In this document: positions 1-7,054 of the stretch, in pieces | Numbering within the stretch: position 1 is the stretch's first letter | Layout of the letters: every line of letters starts with the position of its first letter | Assembly (NCBI GenBank): GCA_023418755.1 | Contig: JAEZZE010000460.1 | Coordinates: 1 to 7,060, forward strand | DNA from: Bacillota bacterium | GTDB taxonomy: Bacteria > Bacillota > Bacilli > Paenibacillales > Paenibacillaceae | Reading direction: 5' to 3' | DNA length: 7,060 nucleotides | The notes under the pieces: model-generated | Told to the model about the DNA's origin: nothing | Databases searched by the model: none | Seen by the model: the letters and a program-made list of their open reading frames with translations, nothing else | Position numbers and translations under genes: made by a program

Positions 1-1890
1 CTCTGGGACGGAGTCGTCTATTTGCTCGATCAGTTGGTCGAGCTGATGGGGGATCGGCTACCGGATCCGGAGCTGTTCGCGGGCATGGTCGATTCCGGGC
101 TGGAGGAGCTGAAGCTGGGAGCCGTGCCGCCGTCGCTTGACGGCGTGCTGATCGGCAGTCCGGAGCGGACGAGATCGGACCGCGTCCGGATCGTCTATCT
201 GCTGGGGGCGAGCGACGGCGTATTGCCGATGCGGACTCCCGAGAACGGCCTGCTTGCGGAAGAAGAACGGGACAAGCTGGCATCGGCGGGTCTTCGGCTC
301 GCTCCCGGCGCGAGGAGGAGGCTGCTCGACGAGGAGTTTCTGGCGTATTTGACGTTGACGACGCCGTCCCATCATCTATGGATCAGTTACCCGATCGCGA
401 ACGAGGAAGGCCAGACGCTGCTGCCGTCTCCGTGGATCCGCAAGCTGCGCAAGCGATTCCCCGGCATTCCGGTGCAAGCCGTCGCGGCCGAGCCGCAGAC
501 GACGCAGCCGGAACGGACGCAGCTCGCTTACGCCGCCCGCCCGGGAAAGGCGATGACCCATCTCCTGAACCGGCTGCGCAGCTGGCGGCAGGGCGAGGCG
601 ATGACGCCGGGCTGGTGGGCGGTGTACGATTGGCTGCTTGGCAGCGACGAATGGAGGCCAAGACTGCGTTCGCTCGTCGGCTCCTTGAGCTATTCGAACG
701 AAGAGAAGCCGCTGTCGCCGGAGACGAGCCGTCTCCTCTACGGAGACAGGCTGTTGGCGAGCGTATCGCGGATGGAGCGCTTTATCGCGTGCCCGTTCCA
801 GCATTTTGCCGTGCACGGGCTGCGCTTGCAGGAGCGGCGTCTGTACCGGGTCGAATCGCCCGACATCGGACAGCTGTTCCATGCGGCGCTGCGGCAGACG
901 ACCGAGAAGCTGTTCGCCGAAGGGCCGGCGGGGTTGGATTCCGCTAGATGGCAGAGCGAGGCTGCCGCCGCGGTGGACAAGCTGTTGCCGCGAGTTCAAT
1001 CGCAGATTTTGCTGTCCTCCCACCGCCACCAAGCGATGGCTCGCAAGCTGCGGGACATCGTGACGAGAGCATCCGCGATGCTGGGAGAGCAAGCGGTTCT
1101 GTCGGCGTTCAAACCGGTCGGCCTGGAGCTGAGCTTCGGACCGGACGGCTTGCTGCCGGCTTTGTCGCTTCCGCTGGACGGTTCGCGATGGATGGACATC
1201 GTCGGGAAAATCGACCGCGTTGACGCGGCCGAATCGTCGGCGGGCTTGTTGCTGCGCATCCTGGACTACAAATCCAGCTCGACGAAGCTAAAGCTGGACG
1301 AAGTGGCGCACGGCCTGTCGCTCCAGATGCTCACTTATTTGGACGTCGTCGTCACGCATGCCCCGCATTGGCTAGGCCGGGCGGCGAAGCCGGCGGGCGT
1401 GCTCTATTTTCATGTGCAGAATCCGCTGCTCAACACGGCGAACGGGTTGTCGCCCGAGGAGGCAAGGAGCGCCTTGTTCCGGCAATACAGGATGCAGGGT
1501 TTGCTGCTGGCCGACGGAGAATCGGTCAAGCTGATGGACGAGTCGTTGAACGAGGAGAGCAAATCGGCGGTCGTGCCCGTCGAGTTCAAGAAGGACGGAA
1601 CCTTCTCCGCGCGTTCGCAGGTGGCCAGCGAGAGCGAATGGGACGTGCTTCGCGGCTCGGTTCGCTCGCAAATCCGCCGGATCGGCAAGCGGATCGCGGA
1701 CGGGGACGTGGCCATCGCGCCGTATCGGCTCGACAAGAGAAGCCCGTGCGCGTTCTGCGACTATCGCCCCGTATGCCACTTCGACAGCTTGGTCGAAGGC
1801 AACGGGTATCAGACTTTAAGCAAGGCCGCCGACCGGGAGCAGCTGTGGAGAAGGTTGGCGCTGGAAGCCAGGGGGGAAGATCGGCAGTGA
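1..1890 (+). CDS. addB: AddB, ATP-dependent helicase/deoxyribonuclease subunit B, C-terminal part (5' end outside the window)
   Basis: AddB pairs with AddA in the helicase-nuclease that resects double-strand breaks for RecA-dependent repair; its nuclease cuts one of the two strands. The reading frame is open to base 1, so the gene enters from upstream; 629 residues are visible, and the TTG at 22 is internal. In visible numbering, LLGASDGVLP (67-76) is a typical AddB core motif. The nuclease domain has GQLFH (H294), GKIDRVD (D405), DYKSS (D422) and QMLTY (Q442, Y446). Iron-sulfur ligands are Cys264 in the ACPF segment and the CxxCx5C group Cys583, Cys586 and Cys592. The 319-residue cysteine spacing and 37-residue tail nearly match B. 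subtilis AddB (Cys801, 1121, 1124, 1130 of 1166), implying about 540 residues lie upstream. No frameshift or missing catalytic residue is seen. The N-terminal region used for Chi recognition is not visible. Confidence 0.97.
   Translation, partial: LWDGVVYLLDQLVELMGDRLPDPELFAGMVDSGLEELKLGAVPPSLDGVLIGSPERTRSDRVRIVYLLGASDGVLPMRTPENGLLAEEERDKLASAGLRLAPGARRRLLDEEFLAYLTLTTPSHHLWISYPIANEEGQTLLPSPWIRKLRKRFPGIPVQAVAAEPQTTQPERTQLAYAARPGKAMTHLLNRLRSWRQGEAMTPGWWAVYDWLLGSDEWRPRLRSLVGSLSYSNEEKPLSPETSRLLYGDRLLASVSRMERFIACPFQHFAVHGLRLQERRLYRVESPDIGQLFHAALRQTTEKLFAEGPAGLDSARWQSEAAAAVDKLLPRVQSQILLSSHRHQAMARKLRDIVTRASAMLGEQAVLSAFKPVGLELSFGPDGLLPALSLPLDGSRWMDIVGKIDRVDAAESSAGLLLRILDYKSSSTKLKLDEVAHGLSLQMLTYLDVVVTHAPHWLGRAAKPAGVLYFHVQNPLLNTANGLSPEEARSALFRQYRMQGLLLADGESVKLMDESLNEESKSAVVPVEFKKDGTFSARSQVASESEWDVLRGSVRSQIRRIGKRIADGDVAIAPYRLDKRSPCAFCDYRPVCHFDSLVEGNGYQTLSKAADREQLWRRLALEARGEDRQ
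1870..1889 (+). promoter_or_regulatory. Ribosome binding site and GTG start of addA, inside the end of addB
   Basis: A purine run at 1870-1880 (AGGGGGGAAGA) lies about 7 bases before GTG at 1887, whose last bases overlap the addB stop (GTGA, 1887-1890). The in-frame ATG at 1902 lacks a comparable upstream site. The frame also stays open back to 1368, but that stretch is shadow sequence over addB. Termination and restart at the same place point to translational coupling, which would favour matched amounts of the two subunits. Confidence 0.7.
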
Positions 1891-4800
1891 AGCAGTGGCA
1901 AATGTGGCCTGAGAAGCCGGCGGGCAGCCGCTGGACGAACGAGCAGTGGGCGGCCATCGCGGCGGAAGGAGCGCATCTGCTCGTCGCCGCCGCGGCCGGA
2001 TCGGGCAAAACCGCGGTGCTCGTCGAAAGAATCATATCGCGGATCGCCGACGAGAGCCGCCCTCTGGACGTGGACGCGATGCTCGTGGCTACGTTCACGA
2101 AGGCGGCCGCGGCGGAGATGAAGGAGCGCATTCGCCATGCGCTAGAGGAGGCGCTGGAACGGAGCCCGGAGTCGAAGCATCTGCGCAGGCAGATCGCGCT
2201 GCTGCCGCGGGCTTCGGTGACGACGCTGCACTCGTTCTGCCTGGAAGTCGTGGAGCGCTACGCGCCGCTCATCGAGCTCGATCCGGGTTTCCGGATGGCG
2301 AACGATACCGAGGCGGGCCTGTTGCGGATGGATACGCTCGACGAGCTGTTCGAGGAGCGGTACGCGACCGAAGGACTCGACGGTTCGTTGGCCCTGCTGG
2401 CGGACCGGTTCGGCGGGGAGCGGAACGACGAGCCGCTGCATCGGCTCGTGCTCGAGCTGCACGAATTCGCGGGCAGCCACCCATGGCCGGAGCACTGGCT
2501 TCGCGAGACGGCGGCCCGGTTCGGCGCGGTTGAGGCCAGCGAGTTGCTGGAATCGCTCTGGGTCAAGAGCTTGCGCGACGATGCCTCGCTGTTGCTGCAA
2601 GGAACGCTGCAGTTGCTGCGCGCGGCGCTTCGCGTCGCCCACGAGCCGGGCGGTCCCGAGCCGTACATCGAGACGCTGTTCGCCGACACCGACGGGCTGG
2701 AGCAAGCGGCCGCGGCGTTCGCGTCGGACTCGTGGGAGGCTTGGCAGGCGGCGGCGGCCGCCATTCGCTTCGGCCGGCTCAAGGCTTGCAAGGGCGACGA
2801 ATACGATCCGGTTCTGATCGAGCGGGTCAAAGCTTTGCGGGAATCCGCGAAGAAAGCGGCCGGCAAGCTTGCCGAGGAGTGGCTCGTCCGCACCCCGGAG
2901 CAGTACGCGCGGGAACTGCGGGAGCTGGCTCCCGAGATGATGGGCTTGGCCGAACTGGCTATCCAGTTCGGGGAGCGCTACGAGCAGGCCAAGCGGGCGA
3001 AAGGGCTGCTGGATTTCGGGGATTTGGAGCATTACGCGCTGCGCATTCTGCGCGACGCCTCCTCGACCCCGGACAACACCGTGCCTTCCCTGGCGGCGCT
3101 CGGCTTCCGCGACCGGTTCGCGGAAATCTACCTCGACGAATACCAGGATACGAACGAAGTGCAGGAAGCGATCGTTTCTCTGATCGCCAGAAGAGATCCC
3201 GGCAACGTGTTCATGGTCGGCGACGTCAAGCAGAGCATTTACCGGTTTCGGCTGGCGGAGCCGGGCTTGTTCTTGGAAAAATACAAAACTTATTTGCCGT
3301 ACGGGCCGGAGATGACGGATGCCGGCAGGCTGGAGGGCGAGCCGGGCCTGCGCATCGACCTGGCCCGGAACTTCCGCAGCCGCCGGGAAATTCTGAACGC
3401 CGCCAACCATGTTTTCCGGCTCATCATGCGCGAGCCGGTCGGAGAGATGGACTACGACGAGCAGGCCGAGCTGAAATATAGCGACGGCTACCTCGAGACC
3501 GAGCCCGGAACCGGCGGCCGCAACCCGTACGCCGTCGAAATGATCGTGCTGGACGGAGCGGACCCGGCCGCCTCGGAGGACGAAGAAGGGGCGGAAAATC
3601 CGTCGGCCGGGACCGTCGTCCGGGGCGCGCGGGAGGACGAGACGGGCGCCGACGAGGAAGGCGCGGAGGAGCCGGAAGATCTGGAGGCGGCGCAGCTCGA
3701 AGCCCGCTGCATCGCGGACGAGATTCGCAAGCTGATGGGAACCGGCGGGGGGGAAGGGCAGGTTCCGCCGTTCGCCGTATACGACGCCAAGACGAAGCTG
3801 CACCGGCCGGTTCAGTATCGGGACATCGTCATTTTGCTGCGGGCGGTGTCCGCTATGGCCCCGACGATGATCGAGGAGCTGAAAGCGGCCGGCATTCCCG
3901 CCTATGCCGATCTGGCGACCGGTTATTTCGCGGCGACCGAGGTGGACACCGTGTTGTCGCTGCTGTCGGTCATCGACAATCCGCGACAGGACATTCCGCT
4001 CGCGGGCGTGCTGCGCTCGCCGATCGGAGGCTTGACGGCAGAGGATCTGGCGCGGATTCGCCTCGTCCGCCGAAGAGGCTCGTTCTGGGAGGCGGTCGTG
4101 GCGGCAGCCGGCGGCGGGGAGGACGCTGCGGCTTTGCCGGATCCGGACGTTCGCCGTACCCTGGGCGAATTTCTGGGCAGGCTGAAGGAATGGCGCGATT
4201 TCGCCAGAAGGGAACCGCTCGGGGAACTGCTCTGGATGCTCTACCGGGAGACCGGCTATTACGACTTCGTCGGAGGCCTGCCCGGAGGCGGGCAGCGCCA
4301 GGCGAATCTGCGGGCGCTCGTCGACCGGGCGATCCAGTACGAGCGATCGTCCCGCTTTCGCGGGTTGTTCCGTTTCCTGCGGTTCCTGGGACGGATGCGC
4401 GACACCGGCGCCGATTTGGGCGCGGCGCGCGCGCTCGGAGAGAGCGAGAACGTCGTACGGATCGTCTCGATTCACCGCAGCAAGGGGCTGGAGTTTCCCG
4501 TCGTCTTCGCCGCGGGCCTCGGACGCAATTTCAACCGGAGGGACCTGAACGGCACGTTCCTAATGCATAAGAAGCTGGGGTTCGGACCGCGCGTGTTCGA
4601 GCGGGATACCCGAATCACGTATCCGACGCTGCCGCAGCTCGCGATCCGCAGGAAGCTTGCCGCGGAGATGCTGGCCGAGGAGATGCGCGTGCTGTACGTG
4701 GCGCTGACCCGGCCGAAGGAAAAGCTGTATCTGATCGGGACGAGCAAGGACGCCGCCAAGATGCGGGCGCAATGGACGGAGACGGCCGCGATGGCCGAGG

Positions 4801-5819
4801 ACGGAATGCCGCCGCACGCGGCGGCGGCCGCGCGGAAGTATTTGGACTGGCTCGGTCCGGCGGCGGCGTTGGCCGCCGAGTTTGCCGATCCGGCGAGCAA
4901 ATGGGTTATCCGCGTCGAGCCGTTCGCGGTATACATGAACCGCGCGCCCGAGGCGAAGGAAGCCGCTCCCGACGAAGATCGGTTGTGGAACGCCGTGGTC
5001 GGCGGCGAACCGGTCCATGCTGCGGTATCGCCGTCCGCGGATGCCATCGGCCGAATCCTGTCCTGGCAATATTCGCACGAGGCCGCTACGCAGGTCGCGG
5101 CGAAAACGTCGATTACGGCGCTGAAGCACCGTCGGAGCGGGGAAGCGGCGTCCGTGCCGCCGGAGCTGCAGCCGGCCGCGGCGGAGGAAGCCGTCCCCGA
5201 CGAGTGGCGGGAGCGCTTGGCGGACGACCGGGAGTCGCTGACGGCGGCGGTCGCGTTCCGGCTTCGCCGTCCGCGATTCATGTCCGCCAGACAGCTGACC
5301 CCGGCCGAACGGGGAACTGCATACCATCTCGTCATGCAGCATTTGACGCTTGACGGGGGCGCGTCCGCGGAGCGGATCGAAGAGCTGCTTGACTCATTGG
5401 AAGGAAGGCGCATCTTGTCCGCGGATCAGAGGACCGAAATCGATGCGGACGCCGTGGCGGCGTTCTGCGCGTCGCCGCTGTACGACCGAATGCGGAAGTC
5501 GGCGAGGGTGCTGCGCGAGGTTCCGTTCACGTACGGGCTTGACGCGGCCTCCGTCTACCCCGGAATGCTGAAACCGGAAGACGGCGAAACCGTAATCATA
5601 CAAGGGGTCATCGACTGCTTGTTCGAGGAAGGGGACGGGCTCGTGCTCGTCGATTACAAGACGGATGCGCTGAAGGGGCTCGACGCCGCCGCGGCCGCGG
5701 AGAAGCACAGGTTCCAAGTGGAGAGGTACGCGGAAGCGGCGAGCGGCATCGCGGGCATGCCGGTCAAGGAAACGTACGTCTATTTCTTTGACGGCGGCCA
5801 TGTCGTTCGGGTAATCTGA
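1887..5819 (+). CDS. addA: AddA, ATP-dependent helicase/nuclease subunit A
   Basis: AddA is the motor subunit of AddAB: a superfamily 1A 3'-5' DNA helicase with a C-terminal RecB-family nuclease, acting in the cytoplasm at double-strand breaks. With the GTG start it has 1310 residues, slightly longer than B. subtilis AddA (1232). Visible in order: Q motif near Q20, Walker A AAAAGSGKT (34-42, K41), TTLHSFC (112-118), FGDLE (377-381), Walker B DEYQD (417-421), motif III VGDVKQSIYRF (about 444-454, D446, Q449), motif IV RNFRS (494-498), motif V SIHRSKGLEF (861-870) and motif VI LYVALTR (936-942). The nuclease domain has RGTAYH (H1147), GVIDC (D1243), DYKTD (D1256, K1258) and QVERY (Q1277, Y1281), so its catalytic set is complete. 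An acidic Glu/Asp/Ala-rich stretch at about 559-600 is probably a flexible insertion and explains part of the extra length. The gene overlaps addB by 4 bases. Confidence 0.98.
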   Translation: MKQWQMWPEKPAGSRWTNEQWAAIAAEGAHLLVAAAAGSGKTAVLVERIISRIADESRPLDVDAMLVATFTKAAAAEMKERIRHALEEALERSPESKHLRRQIALLPRASVTTLHSFCLEVVERYAPLIELDPGFRMANDTEAGLLRMDTLDELFEERYATEGLDGSLALLADRFGGERNDEPLHRLVLELHEFAGSHPWPEHWLRETAARFGAVEASELLESLWVKSLRDDASLLLQGTLQLLRAALRVAHEPGGPEPYIETLFADTDGLEQAAAAFASDSWEAWQAAAAAIRFGRLKACKGDEYDPVLIERVKALRESAKKAAGKLAEEWLVRTPEQYARELRELAPEMMGLAELAIQFGERYEQAKRAKGLLDFGDLEHYALRILRDASSTPDNTVPSLAALGFRDRFAEIYLDEYQDTNEVQEAIVSLIARRDPGNVFMVGDVKQSIYRFRLAEPGLFLEKYKTYLPYGPEMTDAGRLEGEPGLRIDLARNFRSRREILNAANHVFRLIMREPVGEMDYDEQAELKYSDGYLETEPGTGGRNPYAVEMIVLDGADPAASEDEEGAENPSAGTVVRGAREDETGADEEGAEEPEDLEAAQLEARCIADEIRKLMGTGGGEGQVPPFAVYDAKTKLHRPVQYRDIVILLRAVSAMAPTMIEELKAAGIPAYADLATGYFAATEVDTVLSLLSVIDNPRQDIPLAGVLRSPIGGLTAEDLARIRLVRRRGSFWEAVVAAAGGGEDAAALPDPDVRRTLGEFLGRLKEWRDFARREPLGELLWMLYRETGYYDFVGGLPGGGQRQANLRALVDRAIQYERSSRFRGLFRFLRFLGRMRDTGADLGAARALGESENVVRIVSIHRSKGLEFPVVFAAGLGRNFNRRDLNGTFLMHKKLGFGPRVFERDTRITYPTLPQLAIRRKLAAEMLAEEMRVLYVALTRPKEKLYLIGTSKDAAKMRAQWTETAAMAEDGMPPHAAAAARKYLDWLGPAAALAAEFADPASKWVIRVEPFAVYMNRAPEAKEAAPDEDRLWNAVVGGEPVHAAVSPSADAIGRILSWQYSHEAATQVAAKTSITALKHRRSGEAASVPPELQPAAAEEAVPDEWRERLADDRESLTAAVAFRLRRPRFMSARQLTPAERGTAYHLVMQHLTLDGGASAERIEELLDSLEGRRILSADQRTEIDADAVAAFCASPLYDRMRKSARVLREVPFTYGLDAASVYPGMLKPEDGETVIIQGVIDCLFEEGDGLVLVDYKTDALKGLDAAAAAEKHRFQVERYAEAASGIAGMPVKETYVYFFDGGHVVRVI

Positions 5820-5871
5820 CGGTTGCCGATCCGTTATGCGCCGTCCAGGGGGCAAAGCGAAAATAAGGTGC

Positions 5872-5887
5872 AGGGGGATGCGTTATG
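5872..5887 (+). promoter_or_regulatory. Ribosome binding site and ATG start of the 210-residue membrane protein gene
   Basis: AGGGGG at 5872-5877 sits 7 bases before the ATG at 5885. An ATG at 5878 directly after the G run is in another frame, which yields an arginine-rich shadow protein and is too close to the site. I saw no convincing promoter in the 65-base gap after addA, so this gene may be read through from addBA. Confidence 0.6.
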
Positions 5888-6517
5888 TCGGCCGGAGCCG
5901 AAAAGAAGAACAAGATCGGAAAATCGTATGGGATCGGAGCGATGCTCGTCGCGATCGTCGTTCTGATGAGTTTGGTCATTATGGGATATTCGAAGTACGT
6001 GCTGGAGGAGCAGGCGCGCAAGACCGAACGGGGACAGCGGTTAGCCGAGAGATACGTGTACGCCCAGGTGTTCGCGGAACGCCTTCGCGACGGCGCCGAA
6101 GGCTTCCTCGTCGCAAAGACGGAAACGGAGAGGATCCGTGCCGCCAAGCGGATCGCCGAAGCCCGCATGGCCGGAACGGAAGCGCTGGAACTGTTGATCG
6201 AGGCGGAGAGGGCGGCGTCCGGTCTGTCGCGGGAAGAAGCGTCCAAGCCGGTCATGGAAGCGGCCAATGCCGTGATCGGAACGGATGGCTCGCTGGCGGC
6301 CATCGGCGAAAGCGGAGGTCCGCTGACGGACGCGGAGGCCGCATTACTGGCCGACGTCCGAGACGCGGCTGCGGGCATCGAGGAAGCGCTGAAGGGATTT
6401 CGCGCCCCTTCGGGGGAAGTGGGCTACCGCCAGATGGCGACGCTGGGCGAATGGAAGCCGTACGCCCTCGAAGCCTCCGCTAGCCTTCAACGTCTTGCGG
6501 CTGCCGTTCGGAAGTAA
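5885..6517 (+). CDS. Hypothetical single-pass membrane protein with a helical extracytoplasmic domain
   Basis: I do not recognise this 210-residue protein. The N-terminus carries lysines at 7, 8, 10 and 13, followed by a hydrophobic helix at about 16-35. By the positive-inside rule the N-terminus would be cytoplasmic and the remaining ~175 residues outside. No signal-peptidase site is obvious, so it is more likely an anchor than a cleaved signal. The outer part is rich in Ala, Glu, Arg and Leu with few aromatics, consistent with several amphipathic helices, perhaps a bundle like the sensory domains of chemoreceptors or histidine kinases. There is no second membrane helix, HAMP, kinase or methyl-accepting domain, and no cysteine, so signalling is not supported. 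It lies 65 bases after addA on the same strand with a good ribosome site. Its codon use resembles addA, and the matching antisense and other frames look like shadows. Reality of the gene is likely; function is unknown. Confidence 0.85.
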   Translation: MSAGAEKKNKIGKSYGIGAMLVAIVVLMSLVIMGYSKYVLEEQARKTERGQRLAERYVYAQVFAERLRDGAEGFLVAKTETERIRAAKRIAEARMAGTEALELLIEAERAASGLSREEASKPVMEAANAVIGTDGSLAAIGESGGPLTDAEAALLADVRDAAAGIEEALKGFRAPSGEVGYRQMATLGEWKPYALEASASLQRLAAAVRK

Positions 6518-6550
6518 AATGAAGTCCAAGCCTATTTACGATCGTCCATG

Positions 6551-6578
6551 TAGCCAATCGCCTACGCTCGCATATGAT
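6551..6578 (+). promoter_or_regulatory. Candidate sigma-A-type promoter for the 129-residue protein gene
   Basis: TATGAT at 6573-6578 is one mismatch from the TATAAT -10 consensus. TAGCCA at 6551-6556 matches TTGACA at four of six positions, with a 16-base spacer. Transcription would start near 6585, giving a leader of about 28 bases containing the ribosome site. The overlapping CATATGAT also loosely resembles the -10 of mother-cell sporulation sigma factors (CATA-type), but I see no matching -35. This is inference from sequence by eye. Confidence 0.3.
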
Positions 6579-6597
6579 GTTGGGGAAACGGGCGCCC

Positions 6598-6615
6598 AAG
6601 GAGAGAATGCTCATG
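6598..6615 (+). promoter_or_regulatory. Ribosome binding site that fixes the start at ATG 6613
   Basis: AAGGAG at 6598-6603 is the best Shine-Dalgarno match in the window and lies 9 bases before ATG 6613. The in-frame ATGs at 6574 and 6577 fall inside the candidate -10 box and lie upstream of this site. ATG 6607 would be only 3 bases from it. The start at 6613 is therefore preferred. Confidence 0.75.
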
Positions 6616-7002
6616 GAAAAAGCGAAACCGATGCCGTATCCGGAGCCGCAGCCTGCGCAGAAACCCGTGCAGCACGCGGATAAAGGGCAACACGGGTATC
6701 ATCCGGTGCCGAAGCCGGCCAAGAAGGTTTCGAAAGCGATGTGCGAGTCCCACATGCACCGTTACGTCGAAGTGCAGGCGGCGGACGGCTTCTGCTACGA
6801 CGGCATCGTCGAGCACGTGGACGACGAATGGCTGTGTTTGGCGGTTCCGGGCTCGGTGGAGCCGATGCGGGGATTTTTTCCGCCGCCGTTCTATCCGCCG
6901 TTCGGAGGAGGCTTCTTCCCCTGCCGTCCGCGCCGGTTCAACAGGCTGATATTGCCGCTCGCGGGCTTGGCGGCGATTTCGTTATTGCCATACTATTGGT
7001 AA
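6613..7002 (+). CDS. Hypothetical 129-residue protein: Pro/Lys/His-rich tail, Sm-like-looking core, hydrophobic C-terminus
   Basis: No gene name is recognised. Residues 1-40 are rich in Pro, Lys, Gln and His and probably disordered. Residues about 44-79 start with CESHMHRYVEVQ and continue through DGFCYDGIVEHVDDEWLCL: alternating hydrophobic residues with a DG turn, a G-x-V strand and a HVD turn. This resembles the short curved strands of an Sm/Hfq-like barrel, but the assignment is inference. Residues 84-104 are a Phe/Pro/Gly/Tyr-rich linker, followed by a basic RPRRF patch and a hydrophobic stretch (112-126) that ends the protein in PYYW. That stretch could be a short membrane anchor or a packing helix. 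Cysteines are at 44, 61, 75 and 104. From memory, similar small proteins of unknown function occur in Paenibacillus-like spore formers, so a spore or envelope role is conceivable but unshown. It has its own ribosome site and probably its own promoter. Confidence 0.85.
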   Translation: MEKAKPMPYPEPQPAQKPVQHADKGQHGYHPVPKPAKKVSKAMCESHMHRYVEVQAADGFCYDGIVEHVDDEWLCLAVPGSVEPMRGFFPPPFYPPFGGGFFPCRPRRFNRLILPLAGLAAISLLPYYW

Positions 7003-7018
7003 TGCGGAGAGTCCGGGC

Positions 7019-7054
7019 GGCAGGGCCCCCCGGCGCTAGCCCCGGGGCCCCGCC
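7019..7054 (+). terminator. GC-rich hairpin after the last gene, terminator-like but without a visible T tract
   Basis: GGGCCCC (7023-7029) pairs with GGGGCCC (7044-7050). An inner GGC/GCC stem (7032-7034 with 7039-7041) closes a GCTA loop across a 2x2 C/C internal loop. An outer GGC/GCC (7019-7021 with 7052-7054) extends the stem across one A/C mismatch. It begins 17 bases after the stop at 7002, a usual place for a terminator. The bases after it (to 7060) are not T-rich, so an intrinsic terminator is not established; the window ends too soon to judge. Confidence 0.35.

Noticed and set aside
22..24. TTG at 22 as the start of addB
   Set aside because: The frame is open through base 1 and the residues before it continue the AddB family pattern. 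The cysteine spacing also shows that roughly half the protein lies upstream.
1368..1886. Upstream extension of the addA frame by 173 codons
   Set aside because: It overlaps the conserved C-terminus of addB, including the iron-sulfur cysteines, and its translation is a Gly/Arg-rich shadow. AddA homology begins near the GTG at 1887.
2142..4475. A 777-codon open frame on the - strand within addA
   Set aside because: It is antisense to a gene with all expected motifs. Its translation is rich in Arg, Gln, Leu and Pro without recognisable domains, and long antisense frames are expected in GC-rich coding DNA.
4472..5413. A 313-codon open frame on the - strand
   Set aside because: Its Ser/Ala/Arg-rich translation mirrors the addA codons. 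It shows no motif of its own.
5764..6378. A 204-codon - strand frame over the end of addA and the next gene
   Set aside because: Its Ser/Ala/Pro/Arg-rich translation is typical of antisense to GC-rich coding DNA. It would overlap the end of addA and most of the better-supported sense gene.
5836..6483. A 215-codon + strand frame overlapping the 210-residue membrane protein gene
   Set aside because: Its product is dominated by Arg and Gly with no plausible fold. The 5885 frame has the properly spaced ribosome site, a clear membrane helix and normal codon use.
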